In this document: in pieces, positions 8,414-19,126 of the stretch | Numbering within the stretch: position 1 is the first letter of the stretch | Layout of the letters: every line of letters starts with the position of its first letter | Source of the DNA: Paenarthrobacter ureafaciens | Lineage (GTDB): Bacteria; Actinomycetota; Actinomycetes; Actinomycetales; Micrococcaceae | Direction: 5' to 3' | NCBI RefSeq assembly: GCF_004028095.1 | Contig: NZ_SBHM01000007.1 | Coordinates: 434,001-498,000, forward strand | Length of the DNA stretch: 64,000 bases | Position numbers and translations under genes: made by a program | Notes under the pieces: model-generated | The model's database searches: none | What the model was told of the DNA's origin: nothing | Seen by the model: only the letters and a program-made list of their open reading frames with translations

Positions 8414-9516
8414 CGGTCGCCACCGTTCAATCCAAGTGCCGCCTCGGCAAACCGCCTGACGGGCCGGCGCCGTCCAAGTTCCAGGAGGCGTCCCTGCTCC
8501 GTCCCGGCCCCTACTCCACGGAGGTCCGGTACCACTCCTGCCAGCGGAATTCCCAGGGCATCGGCCACAAGGTGAGGGTCTGTTGGGTCCGATCCAGCGG
8601 CGCGGACAAGCAGCCCTGTGTCGGTAGGTGGCACCTCGTTGAGGACCCTTGCGGTTGCGACGGCGGATTTCAGGTGCGTTGTGGTGAGAAGCAGTATCCG
8701 GTCACAGTCCCAGGCGAACGCCTGCAATCCTTCCTGGTTCCGGGCAATGTCAATGACAGTCAGTTCGAATGCCCGGCGGGCCGCATCGAGAACGGCAGAT
8801 GCGGAAGCCGGATCCGTGCTTTCGAACGGCTCGCGCCTACCGGGCCAGGACAAAAACGCGAAGCCTCCAGCCGTGGGCAGGGAGTCCCTGAACTGGCCGG
8901 GATCGATGCTGCCCCTTGTCGCGGCGAAGTCCGGCCACCTCAGTCCCGGCAGGGACTGGTCGCTGACAGCCAGTTCCACCCCGCCTCCCCACGGGTCACC
9001 GTCCACCAATAGGGTAGCGACGCCATGGTTGGCCGCGGCATGGGCCAACCAGATGGCTGCAGTCGTGGCGCCGGATCCTCCCCTCCCACCGACCACCCCC
9101 ACCATGGTTCCGCCGGGCTCCGGGGCGCTGGCCAGGCTCAGGTGCTCGGCAAGCCATGCCGCGGCCTCCGGCAGCGCCGCAACACGCTCTGCTCCCAGGA
9201 CCGCTGCCAGCCTCCACAATTCTTCGGCTTCGGCGGACCGGCCCAACAGGACTGCCGGGGCTCGCCTGCGTGGCGGCGTCTCCCTGACGTCACTGCCTAC
9301 GATCAGAACATCGGCCGTGTCCCATCCCGAAAGCGCCTCTTCCACCCGTTCGACCGTGCGCAGCCTCCCGCCGGACGCCGCCACGATGCGCACGGCTTCA
9401 TCCTGCAGGTATGGGTCGGCTGAAACGAGCAGGATGTCAGCGGCGGCAGGCGGTATCCAGGGATCCCCTGAGGCTTCACTGTGTGGTGGTCGTGGCCGTT
9501 GTTGTCTTCTGCCCAT
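8410..9516 (-). CDS. ssd: Septum-site-determining protein Ssd / CpaE-like P-loop protein
   Basis: A 368-residue protein, first gene of the Tad operon. It has a receiver-like N-terminus (ADILLVSADPYL, residues 27-38) and a MinD/ParA-like domain from residue 138. The P-loop region reads VGGRGGSGATT (142-152): the usual GKT/GKS lysine is replaced by Ala, a change also seen in CpaE/Ssd proteins, so ATP hydrolysis is doubtful. LLVDGDPWGGG and FELTVIDIARN are the later nucleotide motifs. CpaE-type proteins position the Tad machine; the mycobacterial relative (Rv3660c, from memory) is linked to septum regulation. ATG 9516 is chosen because upstream sequence in frame loses coding character and enters the divergent polymerase gene. 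Confidence 0.8.
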   Translation of the reverse strand: MGRRQQRPRPPHSEASGDPWIPPAAADILLVSADPYLQDEAVRIVAASGGRLRTVERVEEALSGWDTADVLIVGSDVRETPPRRRAPAVLLGRSAEAEELWRLAAVLGAERVAALPEAAAWLAEHLSLASAPEPGGTMVGVVGGRGGSGATTAAIWLAHAAANHGVATLLVDGDPWGGGVELAVSDQSLPGLRWPDFAATRGSIDPGQFRDSLPTAGGFAFLSWPGRREPFESTDPASASAVLDAARRAFELTVIDIARNQEGLQAFAWDCDRILLLTTTHLKSAVATARVLNEVPPTDTGLLVRAAGSDPTDPHLVADALGIPLAGVVPDLRGVGAGTEQGRLLELGRRRPVRRFAEAALGLNGGDR

Positions 9517-9663
9517 GGAAGCCAGCCTCGCTTGTGTCCGGGCCGGGAAGTAAGGCTTGACCGGGCGTATGTGGACAAGCCCGGGACCCCGAGGCTGTGG
9601 AGGAACAGTCACCCGGGCTTTACAGGCCCTGCGCGTACAACGCGTCCCGCGCCGCAAGGCAGA

Positions 9664-11355
9664 ATGGACTCCATGTATTTGTTGCTCGCCGCCCACCAGG
9701 ACGGCGCAGCTATTCAGAGGATTTCCCCTTCCGGAAAGCCCACATCCGATGCGCGCCCCGTCACCAAAGGTGAGCTGCCCGGCGTCGTACGTGAACTGGA
9801 ACTGCAGCGGCCCCGCTGGGTGTGGAGCCGCGCCCAGGATTGGTACCCCGAACTGCTGGCCCGGGGTGTTGAACTGGAGCGCTGCCATGACTTGGCGCTG
9901 TGCGGATCGATCCTCGCCAATTCCGCCCTGACCGCCCACACGGAGTACGCGAAGAACGCTGAAAAGCTCGTCCAGGATGACGACACAACCCCTGCCAGGG
10001 CCCTGCAACCGCCGCCCCCGCCAAGTACGCAAGGGGCCCTCTTCGAGGACATCAAACCCGTTGTGGCGGGCGTGGTTGAGTTGCGGAACGAGTTCGCCGC
10101 CCAGCAGGCCGCCCTAGCGGACGTCGATGATGCTGATCTATCCAAGCGGCTGCAGCTGCTCCTCGCCGCAGAATCGGCAGGCGCGATCATCGCCGTCGAA
10201 ATGCAGCACGCCGGCGTTCCATGGCGCGAGGAACTGCATGAGCAGATCCTCACCGAAGCCCTTGGCCCGCGGCCTCCGCTGGGCCACCGGCCACCCGCGC
10301 TTGAGGCGCTGTGCAACGAGTTACGGCACATGCTCAATTCGCCCGCGTTGAACCCGGATTCGCCCCAGGACCTCATGCGGGCCCTGCACCGCAACGGCAT
10401 CGAGGTCAAAAGCACCCGCAAGTGGGAACTCCAGCAGTCCGGCCACCCCGCCATCCAACCGCTGCTGGCGTACAAGCAACTGTCCCGCCTCCACACCGCC
10501 AATGGCTGGACCTGGCTGGATACCTGGGTTCGCGACGGACGCTTCCATCCCGAGTACGTAGTTGGCGGCGTCGTCTCCGGCCGTTGGGCGTCGCGGGGCG
10601 GCGGAGCCCTGCAAATTCCCAGGAACATCCGTGCGGCCGTCCATGCAGAACCCGGACACAAGCTCATTGTCGCCGACGCATCCCAGCTGGAACCGAGGGT
10701 TCTGGTGGCCTTGGCGCAGGACACGAAGATGGCGGAGGCCGCGCGGGACAAGGACCTGTATGCGGGCATCGCCGCGCAGGGGTTCGGCGGCGACCGCCAA
10801 AAAGCCAAGGTGGCGCTTCTGGGCGCAATATACGGAGCCACCACGGGTGAATCCGGCCGTTTGATGCCCCAGCTTGCCCGCACGTATCCGCGTGCTGTCG
10901 GCTTCGTTGAGCAGGCGGCGCGCGAAGGCGAGGCGGGGCGTACGGTGACCACCCGGCTGGGTCGCAGCAGTCCCGCGCCTTCCCTCGGTTGGTTGCGCAG
11001 CCAGCAGTCCACCACCGCCGAGGAACAGCGGCGGGCAGACACCATCGCACGCTCGCGCGGACGCTTCACCCGAAACTTCGTGGTGCAAGGTTCCGCGGCT
11101 GAGTGGGCTGCGTGCTGGCTGGCGGAATTACGACGCCGGTTGCGAACCTTCAGGGCAGAAGGACGTCCCTCGGGTGAACTCGTCTTTTTCCTGCACGACG
11201 AAGTGATGGTCCATGCGGCGGACGATGCGGTGGAGGCGTGCGTGGAGGCTATCCGGGAAGCAGCCGATGCCGCCAAGGAACTCATGTTCGGCCGGATTCC
11301 CGTGGAGTTCCCGGTGAGCATCGCCGTCGTCGACTCCTACGACAAAGCGAAGTAG
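9664..11355 (+). CDS. Bifunctional 3'-5' exonuclease / DNA polymerase I-like protein
   Basis: A 563-residue family A polymerase of the short actinobacterial type, distinct from the essential PolA. Polymerase motif A is VADASQLEPRVL, motif B is the RQKAKVALLGAIYGAT helix and motif C is FLHDEVMVHA with the catalytic aspartate. The N-terminal 170 residues are a reduced exonuclease-like domain in which I do not see a complete set of exonuclease acidic residues. ATG 9664 (MDSMYLLLA) or ATG 9673 could be used; AAGG lies before the first. It is divergent from ssd across 147 bp. A repair-synthesis role is inferred. Confidence 0.85.
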   Translation: MDSMYLLLAAHQDGAAIQRISPSGKPTSDARPVTKGELPGVVRELELQRPRWVWSRAQDWYPELLARGVELERCHDLALCGSILANSALTAHTEYAKNAEKLVQDDDTTPARALQPPPPPSTQGALFEDIKPVVAGVVELRNEFAAQQAALADVDDADLSKRLQLLLAAESAGAIIAVEMQHAGVPWREELHEQILTEALGPRPPLGHRPPALEALCNELRHMLNSPALNPDSPQDLMRALHRNGIEVKSTRKWELQQSGHPAIQPLLAYKQLSRLHTANGWTWLDTWVRDGRFHPEYVVGGVVSGRWASRGGGALQIPRNIRAAVHAEPGHKLIVADASQLEPRVLVALAQDTKMAEAARDKDLYAGIAAQGFGGDRQKAKVALLGAIYGATTGESGRLMPQLARTYPRAVGFVEQAAREGEAGRTVTTRLGRSSPAPSLGWLRSQQSTTAEEQRRADTIARSRGRFTRNFVVQGSAAEWAACWLAELRRRLRTFRAEGRPSGELVFFLHDEVMVHAADDAVEACVEAIREAADAAKELMFGRIPVEFPVSIAVVDSYDKAK

Positions 11356-11399
11356 CCCCGGCCTTGAAGCCCGCCGCATCACGGATGGAAACTGGCTGC

Positions 11400-12296
11400 A
11401 TGGCTTCGGAAGTCCGCGAATCCCTGGACGCCTACCTCGCCTTTCAGATCGCCGAGGTGCAGCGTTCCATGCCCCTCATTTCGGCGGCCGACCAGGAAGC
11501 TGTCCACAGCGCCCGCCTCGCCTTGCGGCGGCTGCGGTCCGGGATTTCCTGCTTTGGCATCTTCCTGCCCCCTGCCCCGCCGGAGGCGCGCCACGGAATC
11601 AGGTGGCTTGCGACGTCCCTGGGTGAGGCGCGGGACCTGTTTGTCCTGGCCCAGCGCGTGAAGCTGTGGTTGGACGCCCCGGTGCCGTGGCGGTCGGCAG
11701 AGATCCTCCGCACCGCCGTCGAGGGTCTGGTGGAGCGAAGCAACAGCATCGCCCGTCACGTTGCCGGCGATCTACGTGCCAGCAGGGCGATAACGGATTT
11801 TGCTGGCCTCCCGTCTCACGGAACGGGGCCGAATGGGCCCACCGACGGGCAAGCCATCGCCTGCCTGCACCGTCAGTGGGAGGTGATGCAGCAGCGAATC
11901 GCCGAAGCAGAGAAATCCCGCTCCGGCTCCGCACGAAATGAACTCCTCCACGACGCCCGGAAGGACGTCAAAAGACTCCGTTATGCCCTGGAGGCCGTTG
12001 CCGGGGCGCTCGGTCCCGGTTCCCTACTCATCCTTCAGCCGGCCGTTGCCCTCCAGCGGGTTCTCGGAGAACACCACGACGCCGTTGCGAGCCTGGCGTG
12101 GATGGACACCCTCGCCGTGGACCGGGGAATTGACGCATCGGACCTGGACCAGCTTCGCCACATGGAAGCACGGCGCTTGGAAGAAGCAGAGAGGGAGTAC
12201 AGCCGGACCCTGCTGGAAACACCTGTTCCCGCACCGGGAGCCGTGCTTTCATCTGACGGCGCAGTACCCGCCGTTCGGCTCCAGGACCAGTCATAA
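11400..12296 (+). CDS. CHAD domain protein
   Basis: A 298-residue alpha-helical protein with the conserved histidines and basic residues of CHAD domains, for example EAVHSARLALRRLRSGISCF (residues 29-48) and LLHDARKDVKRLRYALEAVAG in the second half. CHAD domains bind polyphosphate, and the protein probably associates with polyphosphate granules. It follows the polymerase by 44 nt. ATG 11385 is also possible; 11400 is preferred because GGATGG lies 11 nt upstream and MASEVRESLDAY begins the conserved part. No CYTH domain is fused or adjacent. Confidence 0.8.
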   Translation: MASEVRESLDAYLAFQIAEVQRSMPLISAADQEAVHSARLALRRLRSGISCFGIFLPPAPPEARHGIRWLATSLGEARDLFVLAQRVKLWLDAPVPWRSAEILRTAVEGLVERSNSIARHVAGDLRASRAITDFAGLPSHGTGPNGPTDGQAIACLHRQWEVMQQRIAEAEKSRSGSARNELLHDARKDVKRLRYALEAVAGALGPGSLLILQPAVALQRVLGEHHDAVASLAWMDTLAVDRGIDASDLDQLRHMEARRLEEAEREYSRTLLETPVPAPGAVLSSDGAVPAVRLQDQS

Positions 12297-12447
12297 GACG
12301 CTTTGTGATGGACCATGACCACCCCCATGACGGGTACTCGGAAGTAACTTTAATTCCTCGCCGCTTCTGGATACGGTCTCTTGTGTGGCCTGCAACACAA
12401 GGTCACTCAACGTATGCAAAGACGCATTTTGACAAGGGGGATCAGCG

Positions 12448-12648
12448 ATGGCTGGCAGATTCGTAATTGTTCGGGACAACGACGGCACGTACCGCTTCCG
12501 CCTTACGGCAGCGGACGGAACCGTGGTGGCGGAATCGCCCGCATACAAGCACCTCAAGGGCGTCGTGGAAGGCATCCACGCGGTACGCGAAAACGCAGCA
12601 ACGGGACTGATCGTGGACCGTTCAAGCACTGCCCGGGAGGCAGCCTGA
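12448..12648 (+). CDS. YegP / DUF1508 small protein (copy 1)
   Basis: A 66-residue protein made of a single YegP-type unit: FVIVRDNDGTYRFRLTAADG, then the A-E-SP-Y segment and the closing IHAVRENAATGLIVD. An AAGGGGGATCAGCG leader provides the ribosome site directly before ATG. DUF1508 proteins are small beta-alpha proteins of unknown role, often stress-induced. A paralogue lies at 53109-53300. It stands alone, convergent with the CoA-Nudix gene across 38 bp. Confidence 0.85.
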   Translation: MAGRFVIVRDNDGTYRFRLTAADGTVVAESPAYKHLKGVVEGIHAVRENAATGLIVDRSSTAREAA

Positions 12649-12686
12649 CATAGCCGTGGGACTGCCAGGGGCAGGGTTGGCAAGCG

Positions 12687-13364
12687 TCAGAGATCGACGT
12701 CGTAAAGCTTGCCTTCGTCCCAAGGCACGGTCCAGCCGAGCTCATCGAACAGCCCGCTGAGGACCATGCCCGTGAACCCCCAGACCAGGACGCCGTTCAC
12801 CGTGAAACCAGGACTGGTGAAGGTGCGTCCCATGCGGCTGATGGTGGCCGTCACCCGGTTGGCGGGATCCAGCAGGTCCCGGACAGGAACGCGGAACACC
12901 TGCGCCGATTCGGCGTAATCCACTACACCCACCGGTGACGGGGAGTCCCACCAGGCCACAACGGGAGTGACCCGGAAGTTGCTGCGCGTGATGCCCAACT
13001 CCGGGATCACTCCCAGAACGCGCACTCCTGCGACGTCCAGTCCGGTCTCCTCAACGGCTTCCCGGAGGGCGGCAGCAACCACTGATTCATCCTCGGGGTC
13101 TACACTGCCACCCGGGAAAGCCACTTGGCCTGGATGGTCGTCCAAGGTATGTGCCCGTTCCAAAAGGAGGACATCGAGGTCTGCCGGTGCAATGGGACGA
13201 TCCGATTCGGCCGGGACATCGTCCAGCTTTCCAAAGAGCATCAACACCGCCGCAGGCCTGTTCGTCTCCGCGCTGACCGGCAGCTTGGCCCACTGCCCGG
13301 CGTGGCTTTGCCCGCCACCCTCGAAACGGGCAACCAGCGCTGATAAATCCTCAAACGCCGTCAA
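12687..13364 (-). CDS. CoA pyrophosphatase, Nudix family
   Basis: A 225-residue Nudix hydrolase. The CoA-type signature is evident: [21 protein letters not shown] followed by the Nudix box [12 protein letters not shown]. Members split CoA and its derivatives into phosphopantetheine and 3',5'-ADP. The start is TTG 13364 with GGAGG 4 nt upstream; the same frame continues into nth but loses homology there. The first 14 nt overlap the nth gene, so nth and this gene form an operon. The pair is also adjacent in mycobacteria (recalled as Rv3672c and Rv3674c). Confidence 0.87.
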   Translation of the reverse strand: MTAFEDLSALVARFEGGGQSHAGQWAKLPVSAETNRPAAVLMLFGKLDDVPAESDRPIAPADLDVLLLERAHTLDDHPGQVAFPGGSVDPEDESVVAAALREAVEETGLDVAGVRVLGVIPELGITRSNFRVTPVVAWWDSPSPVGVVDYAESAQVFRVPVRDLLDPANRVTATISRMGRTFTSPGFTVNGVLVWGFTGMVLSGLFDELGWTVPWDEGKLYDVDL

Positions 13365-14154
13365 CGGGCCTCCTCTGGGACTCCATCCGGATCTCGGCGG
13401 CCCGGTGTGTTTCTGCCAGCAACTGCTCCAGCAATGCTTCGTTGCCGGGCGCCAACTCGTATTTAAGCAGCTTCGCGGCTTTGACCGGATCTGTTTCGCC
13501 GTCACCGTAGCTAGGGCACAAGCTCGCCACCGGGCACGCCCCGCAAGCCGGTTTCTTCGCGTGGCAGATCCTCCGGCCGTGGAACACCACACGGTGGGAC
13601 AACATGGTCCAATCGCGCGGCTCGAACAACTCTGCAACGTCGAACTCAACCTTGACCGGATCCTCCGATGCGGTCCACCCGAACCGCCTTGCCAGGCGGC
13701 CGAAGTGGGTATCCACCGTGATACCGGGGACTCCGAAGGCATTGCCCAGGACCACGTTGGCAGTCTTCCGGCCAACGCCGGGCAGGGTTACCAGATCCTC
13801 CAGGCGGCCGGGGACCTGCCCGTCGAACTCGTCCACCAGCCGGTTGCATAGGGCGAGGACGTTCCGGGCCTTGGCACGGAAGAACCCCGTGGGTTGCAGG
13901 ATGGTCTCAAGTTCGACGGGGTCTGCTTCCGCCATGGAACGGGCGTCCGGATAGCGGGCAAACAGGATCTTGGTGACCTGATTTACCAGGACATCCGTGG
14001 TTTGGGCAGAAAGGACCGTGGCCACCACAAGCTCAAAGGGGTTGCGGAAGTCCAGCTCGGCATGTGCGTACGGATACTTCTCCGCGAGCACCCTGTTGAT
14101 CTTGCGTGCGCGGCGCTTGAGCGCGAACGGGGAACCAGCGTCAGTGATGGCCAC
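13351..14154 (-). CDS. nth: Endonuclease III (DNA glycosylase / AP lyase)
   Basis: A 267-residue HhH-GPD glycosylase that removes oxidised pyrimidines. The helix-hairpin-helix is [18 protein letters not shown] with catalytic Lys130; the catalytic Asp is D148 in [10 protein letters not shown]. The 4Fe-4S loop is C197-x6-C204-x2-C207-x5-C213. The length is slightly above that of E. coli Nth because of short basic N- and C-terminal extensions. The gene is 9 nt after the stop of the upstream membrane-protein gene, so these may share a transcript. Confidence 0.95.
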   Translation of the reverse strand: MAITDAGSPFALKRRARKINRVLAEKYPYAHAELDFRNPFELVVATVLSAQTTDVLVNQVTKILFARYPDARSMAEADPVELETILQPTGFFRAKARNVLALCNRLVDEFDGQVPGRLEDLVTLPGVGRKTANVVLGNAFGVPGITVDTHFGRLARRFGWTASEDPVKVEFDVAELFEPRDWTMLSHRVVFHGRRICHAKKPACGACPVASLCPSYGDGETDPVKAAKLLKYELAPGNEALLEQLLAETHRAAEIRMESQRRPVDGV

Positions 14155-14163
14155 GGCGTCCTG

Positions 14164-15594
14164 CTAACCGCGTTCGATGTTGCTGAGCTCCCTGAGGACC
14201 CCAAGCTTGCCGTCGGTGTCCTGCACCAGGAACTCATGGCCGCGGTCCTCGAGAGCCAACACCCAACCACCGGGTTGAATGACGAACGCAGGAGCGCCGG
14301 TCCTCTGGTCATAGGCCGTTCGCGGCTGGGCTACGGCGAACCAGAAAGCCTCGTAGTGCGGCGCGTCCTGGGACTCGTCGGGTCGGCTCGCGGGATCCAC
14401 TGTTGCGCCGATGGAGTCGCTGACGGTCCGGGTGTCGGACGAAACGATCGGCGTCGCCATGGTCGCTGCCCATGGACGTTCATTGGATTGCTGCTGGGCG
14501 GCCGACTGGCCGACCTGTTCGGCCGCAGCCTGTCGGGATGCTGCCTGCTGCGCAGCTGCTTCCTGGGCGGCTCCCGGCTGGGCGGCCGCCGGCTGGGTGG
14601 CTGACGGTTCGGCGGCTGACGGTTGGCCGGCTGGGTGGCTGACGGTTCCCGGCTGGGCGGTTCCCGGCTGGGCAGCTGCAGGCTGGTCCCCGCCTTGGGC
14701 TGCAGCGGCGGGAGTACCGGCCGCGGTTCCGAGGGCTGCGGAGGAAAAGCCGGGCTCCCGGGAGGCAGGTTCCTGCGCACCTTGCTGCGGGCCCCGCGCG
14801 GACTGGTCTGCGGTCCTCGGCGCTGCTTGCGTCGCCGGCGCAGAGTGGGTCACAGGCGTGTGGGCGGAAGGCTGCTGGCTCCCGGTCTGCTGCGCAACAG
14901 GCGTCTGCTGCGGAACAGGGGCCTGCGCACCCGAAGCCGAGGCCGAACCGGTGAATCCGGGGACTGCCGGGCCAACACCGGACTTGCCGTCCTTGGGCAC
15001 CTTCGGTGCCTTGGGCGCAGCCGGTTTGCGGGTGGGAACAGCGGCTTGCCGGGCCACGACGTGCGCTGGTGTTTCGGCACGGCCCTTGAAGTCGACCGAG
15101 AGGAAGGGAAGGTGCGGCCCAAGGACCGTGGCGGCAAGCAGGCCCACGGAGCCCACGAGGCCCAGCAAAACGCTGCCATTAAAGGAGTCCGCGATCGTCA
15201 GGAAAAACAGGGGCAAGGCAAAGGCAGCGGTGACTGAGGCGAACTGGTCAATGGACAGGGAGCCGATGCGGATGTTGGTGCCGGGCTGGAGGCGACGTGC
15301 CACAAAAAGTGCGGCAACCACCAGCGGAAGGATGACCCCCAACAAGAGGAAGAACAGGTTGCCCAGGTTCCACAGGTTGTAGCGACCGCCAAACATGGGA
15401 AGCAGCGACGCAATGAACATCAACAGGACGGAACCAAAGACCGTCAAGTCCCTGACCGTGAACGGACCGGCGACGGCTTCAAACTTGCCGGCTGCCCCGG
15501 ACGTGGTTGCCGTGCTGTCAGGTGTGGCCGTTCCAGCGTTGGTGTCCGTTCCCGAGGATTGCGAGTCGTGCGGGCCTGGTCTCAGCTGGTTCAT
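14164..15594 (-). CDS. Membrane protein with long Ala/Pro/Gln low-complexity region
   Basis: A 476-residue protein I do not recognise by family. After a hydrophilic start (residues 1-40) come about four membrane helices between 47 and 165 (LTVFGSVLLMFIASLLPMF, FFLLLGVILPLVVAALFV, AAFALPLFFLTIA, LLGLVGSVGLLAATVLG). Residues 180-400 are low complexity, built from degenerate QPGTA, QPAAA and EPSATQ-like five-residue steps. The last 70 residues form a compact domain (APAFVIQPGGWVLALEDRG, DTDGKLGVLRELSNIERG) that looks like a small beta-barrel. The C-terminal domain is expected in the cytoplasm. Homologues next to nth are common in Micrococcaceae from memory; the function is unknown. Confidence 0.65.
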   Translation of the reverse strand: MNQLRPGPHDSQSSGTDTNAGTATPDSTATTSGAAGKFEAVAGPFTVRDLTVFGSVLLMFIASLLPMFGGRYNLWNLGNLFFLLLGVILPLVVAALFVARRLQPGTNIRIGSLSIDQFASVTAAFALPLFFLTIADSFNGSVLLGLVGSVGLLAATVLGPHLPFLSVDFKGRAETPAHVVARQAAVPTRKPAAPKAPKVPKDGKSGVGPAVPGFTGSASASGAQAPVPQQTPVAQQTGSQQPSAHTPVTHSAPATQAAPRTADQSARGPQQGAQEPASREPGFSSAALGTAAGTPAAAAQGGDQPAAAQPGTAQPGTVSHPAGQPSAAEPSATQPAAAQPGAAQEAAAQQAASRQAAAEQVGQSAAQQQSNERPWAATMATPIVSSDTRTVSDSIGATVDPASRPDESQDAPHYEAFWFAVAQPRTAYDQRTGAPAFVIQPGGWVLALEDRGHEFLVQDTDGKLGVLRELSNIERG

Positions 15595-15903
15595 CTAATC
15601 TCCTTCGTGCGGCGTCGTCCTGGGCAGTCCGGACCGGCTGTTCCGCGGCATTCCGCAGCCCAACCTGACACGCCTCTGGCGTCCCCAAGACTTATTCAGC
15701 CTATGCCACCCCACAGACACTGACCTAGCCAAAAACGGTCCTCCGGCTTCGCCCTCAGCAAACTCAAAGGCTACTTACGGATGGGCGCAGGAATGCGTGG
15801 CCCGCGACCAGCGAAACGAGTACCGCCGTCGTCGTCATGAAAGCGGTTCCCAGCCACCCAACGCGCCATTCGGCGCCAAATTCTTACCGCTCACTGACGC
15901 ATT

Positions 15904-15919
15904 TGTGATGACGCACACG
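15904..15919 (+). promoter_or_regulatory. Candidate CRP/GlxR-type operator upstream of acsA
   Basis: TGTGATGACGCACACG keeps the GTG-N8-CAC core of the cAMP-receptor-protein consensus TGTGA-N6-TCACA, with mismatches at two flanking positions. A Crp-family regulator is encoded in this window at 29458, and acetyl-CoA synthetase genes are known CRP-family targets in related genera. The link here is inferred. Confidence 0.35.
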
Positions 15920-15946
15920 TAGGACCTCTCGAAAGGGATAGTGTTG

Positions 15947-16051
15947 ATGGCGGACAGCGCTGCAGCCCCCGCCCAGGGCCAGTACGACGCCGGAACACGG
16001 CTTGTGCGGGACCCCGCGGACGGCGGTTGCGGCTTAGATCGCGATGAATGA
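15947..16051 (+). CDS. Possible 34-residue upstream ORF before acsA
   Basis: ATG 15947 is preceded by GAAAGGG at 9-15 nt and opens a frame of 34 codons ([20 protein letters not shown] onward) ending TGA at 16051, 10 nt before the acsA start. Third positions are mostly G or C. No family is recognised. It could be a translated leader coupled to acsA, or chance. Confidence 0.25.
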   Translation: MADSAAAPAQGQYDAGTRLVRDPADGGCGLDRDE

Positions 16052-16061
16052 TGAGGTTCAC

Positions 16062-18101
<2,040 letters not shown>

Positions 18102-18123
18102 CGTCCCTTCCCTGCCGGGAACC

Positions 18124-18159
18124 ACGGCGCCGCCCACCACACCAGGTGAGCGGCGCCGT
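18124..18159 (+). terminator. Rho-independent-like hairpin after acsA
   Basis: A perfect 10-bp stem ACGGCGCCGC / GCGGCGCCGT encloses a 16-nt loop, starting 22 nt after the acsA stop. The following sequence (CGTCGTTCTG) is only weakly T-rich, as is common in high-GC actinobacteria. Confidence 0.6.
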
Positions 18160-18246
18160 CGTCGTTCTGTGCACTCAGCCAACGGAATCCCGCCCTAGAC
18201 TGTAGCCAGACGACTCCCTCCCTCGAGGCCCCCAAGAAAGGCCCTG

Positions 18247-19041
18247 ATGCTTCAGGCAGCACGCCACTCCGCCATCCTCGAAGCCGTGCAACGCGAACGC
18301 GTGGTGCGTGTCTCGGATCTGGCCCAGTTGTTGGGCGTTTCCCCCATGACGGTCCGTCGGGACATTGAGGCCCTGGAAGAAACCGGGCGTGTTGAGCGCA
18401 TCCATGGCGGCGCCAAGCTTCCCGGAGATGCGGGCACCCACGAACCCGGCTTTGAACTGAAGTCCACCCGGCTGATGTCCGAGAAGCATGCCATTGCCGT
18501 TGAGGCGGCTGCGCTGGTGCAGGAAGGCATGGCCGTCGGGCTCAGCGCCGGGACAACCACGTGGGCGCTGGCCCAGGAGCTCGTCCACGGCCCTCGCATC
18601 ACGGTGGTGACCAACTCTGTCCGGATCGCGGACCTGTTCCACCACGGCGCGTCGTCCGGTCCGGGACGGTTCGGCTCCACAGTGATTCTGATCGGCGGCG
18701 AGCGCACGCCGTCGGATGCCCTGGTAGGTCCGATCGCAACGTCGTCGCTGAAGCAGCTGCATTTGGACGCGCTGTTCCTCGGCGTGCACGGCATGGATGC
18801 GCAGGCCGGCTTCACTACGCCCAACCTGCTTGAAGCCGAAACCAACCGGGCCTTCATGGCATCGGCCCGCAGCACCGTGGTCCTGGCCGACCACAGCAAA
18901 TGGGGTGTTGTAGGCATCGCTTCCATAGCTGCCCTTGAGGAGGCGGACGAACTTATCACCGACTCCCTGCTCGGTGACGATGCCCGCAAGGTGCTGGCCG
19001 AGAATGTGGCCAAGCTCCGGATCGCCGGCGCACCCAACTAG
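18247..19041 (+). CDS. DeoR/GlpR-family transcriptional regulator
   Basis: A 264-residue repressor. The N-terminal DeoR helix-turn-helix covers residues 5-58 (RVSDLAQLLGVSPMTVRRDI, IHGGAKL). The C-terminal sugar-phosphate sensor domain begins near 75 with the VGLSAGTTTWALAQEL phosphate-binding loop. Such proteins usually sense a phosphorylated sugar and repress catabolic genes. It lies between acsA and the alpha-galactoside genes but points toward lacI rather than leading an operon, so its target is unknown. AAGAAAGG precedes ATG. Its stop codon lies inside a hairpin shared with the convergent lacI gene. Confidence 0.85.
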   Translation: MLQAARHSAILEAVQRERVVRVSDLAQLLGVSPMTVRRDIEALEETGRVERIHGGAKLPGDAGTHEPGFELKSTRLMSEKHAIAVEAAALVQEGMAVGLSAGTTTWALAQELVHGPRITVVTNSVRIADLFHHGASSGPGRFGSTVILIGGERTPSDALVGPIATSSLKQLHLDALFLGVHGMDAQAGFTTPNLLEAETNRAFMASARSTVVLADHSKWGVVGIASIAALEEADELITDSLLGDDARKVLAENVAKLRIAGAPN

Positions 19042-19091
19042 GTCGCATTTGTGCGCGTTCTGAGCCTTCACAACGCGCTCAGCTGCGACCT
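19040..19091. terminator. Bidirectional hairpin AGGTCGCA...TGCGACCT
   Basis: An outer 8-bp stem AGGTCGCA/TGCGACCT and an inner stem GCGCGTT/AACGCGC lie directly at the deoR stop, between convergent deoR and lacI. A closely related hairpin occurs at 54139-54204, so this is a repeated element rather than a one-off terminator. Confidence 0.6.
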
Positions 19092-19126
19092 GGATGGGTC
19101 TTGCGCCGGCCTCCCCTACCGACGCT

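Larger units (their letters stand above)
15595..16061. other. 467-bp divergent regulatory region between the membrane-protein gene and acsA
   Basis: This gap holds the promoters of two divergent genes. Visible items are a CRP-like site (15904-15919) and a possible 34-codon upstream ORF (15947-16051) ending 10 nt before the acsA start. On the minus strand a 24-codon frame (15764-15838, MTTTAVLVSLVAGHAFLRPS) encodes one membrane-helix-like segment. Its reading frame continues upstream for 15 codons without a start before meeting TAA, so it may be the remnant of a small membrane protein. Nothing else is recognisable. Confidence 0.4.

Noticed and set aside
9714..11321. A 535-codon minus-strand open frame opposite the polymerase gene
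   Set aside because: Serine/arginine-rich antisense shadow; the plus-strand frame carries all polymerase motifs.
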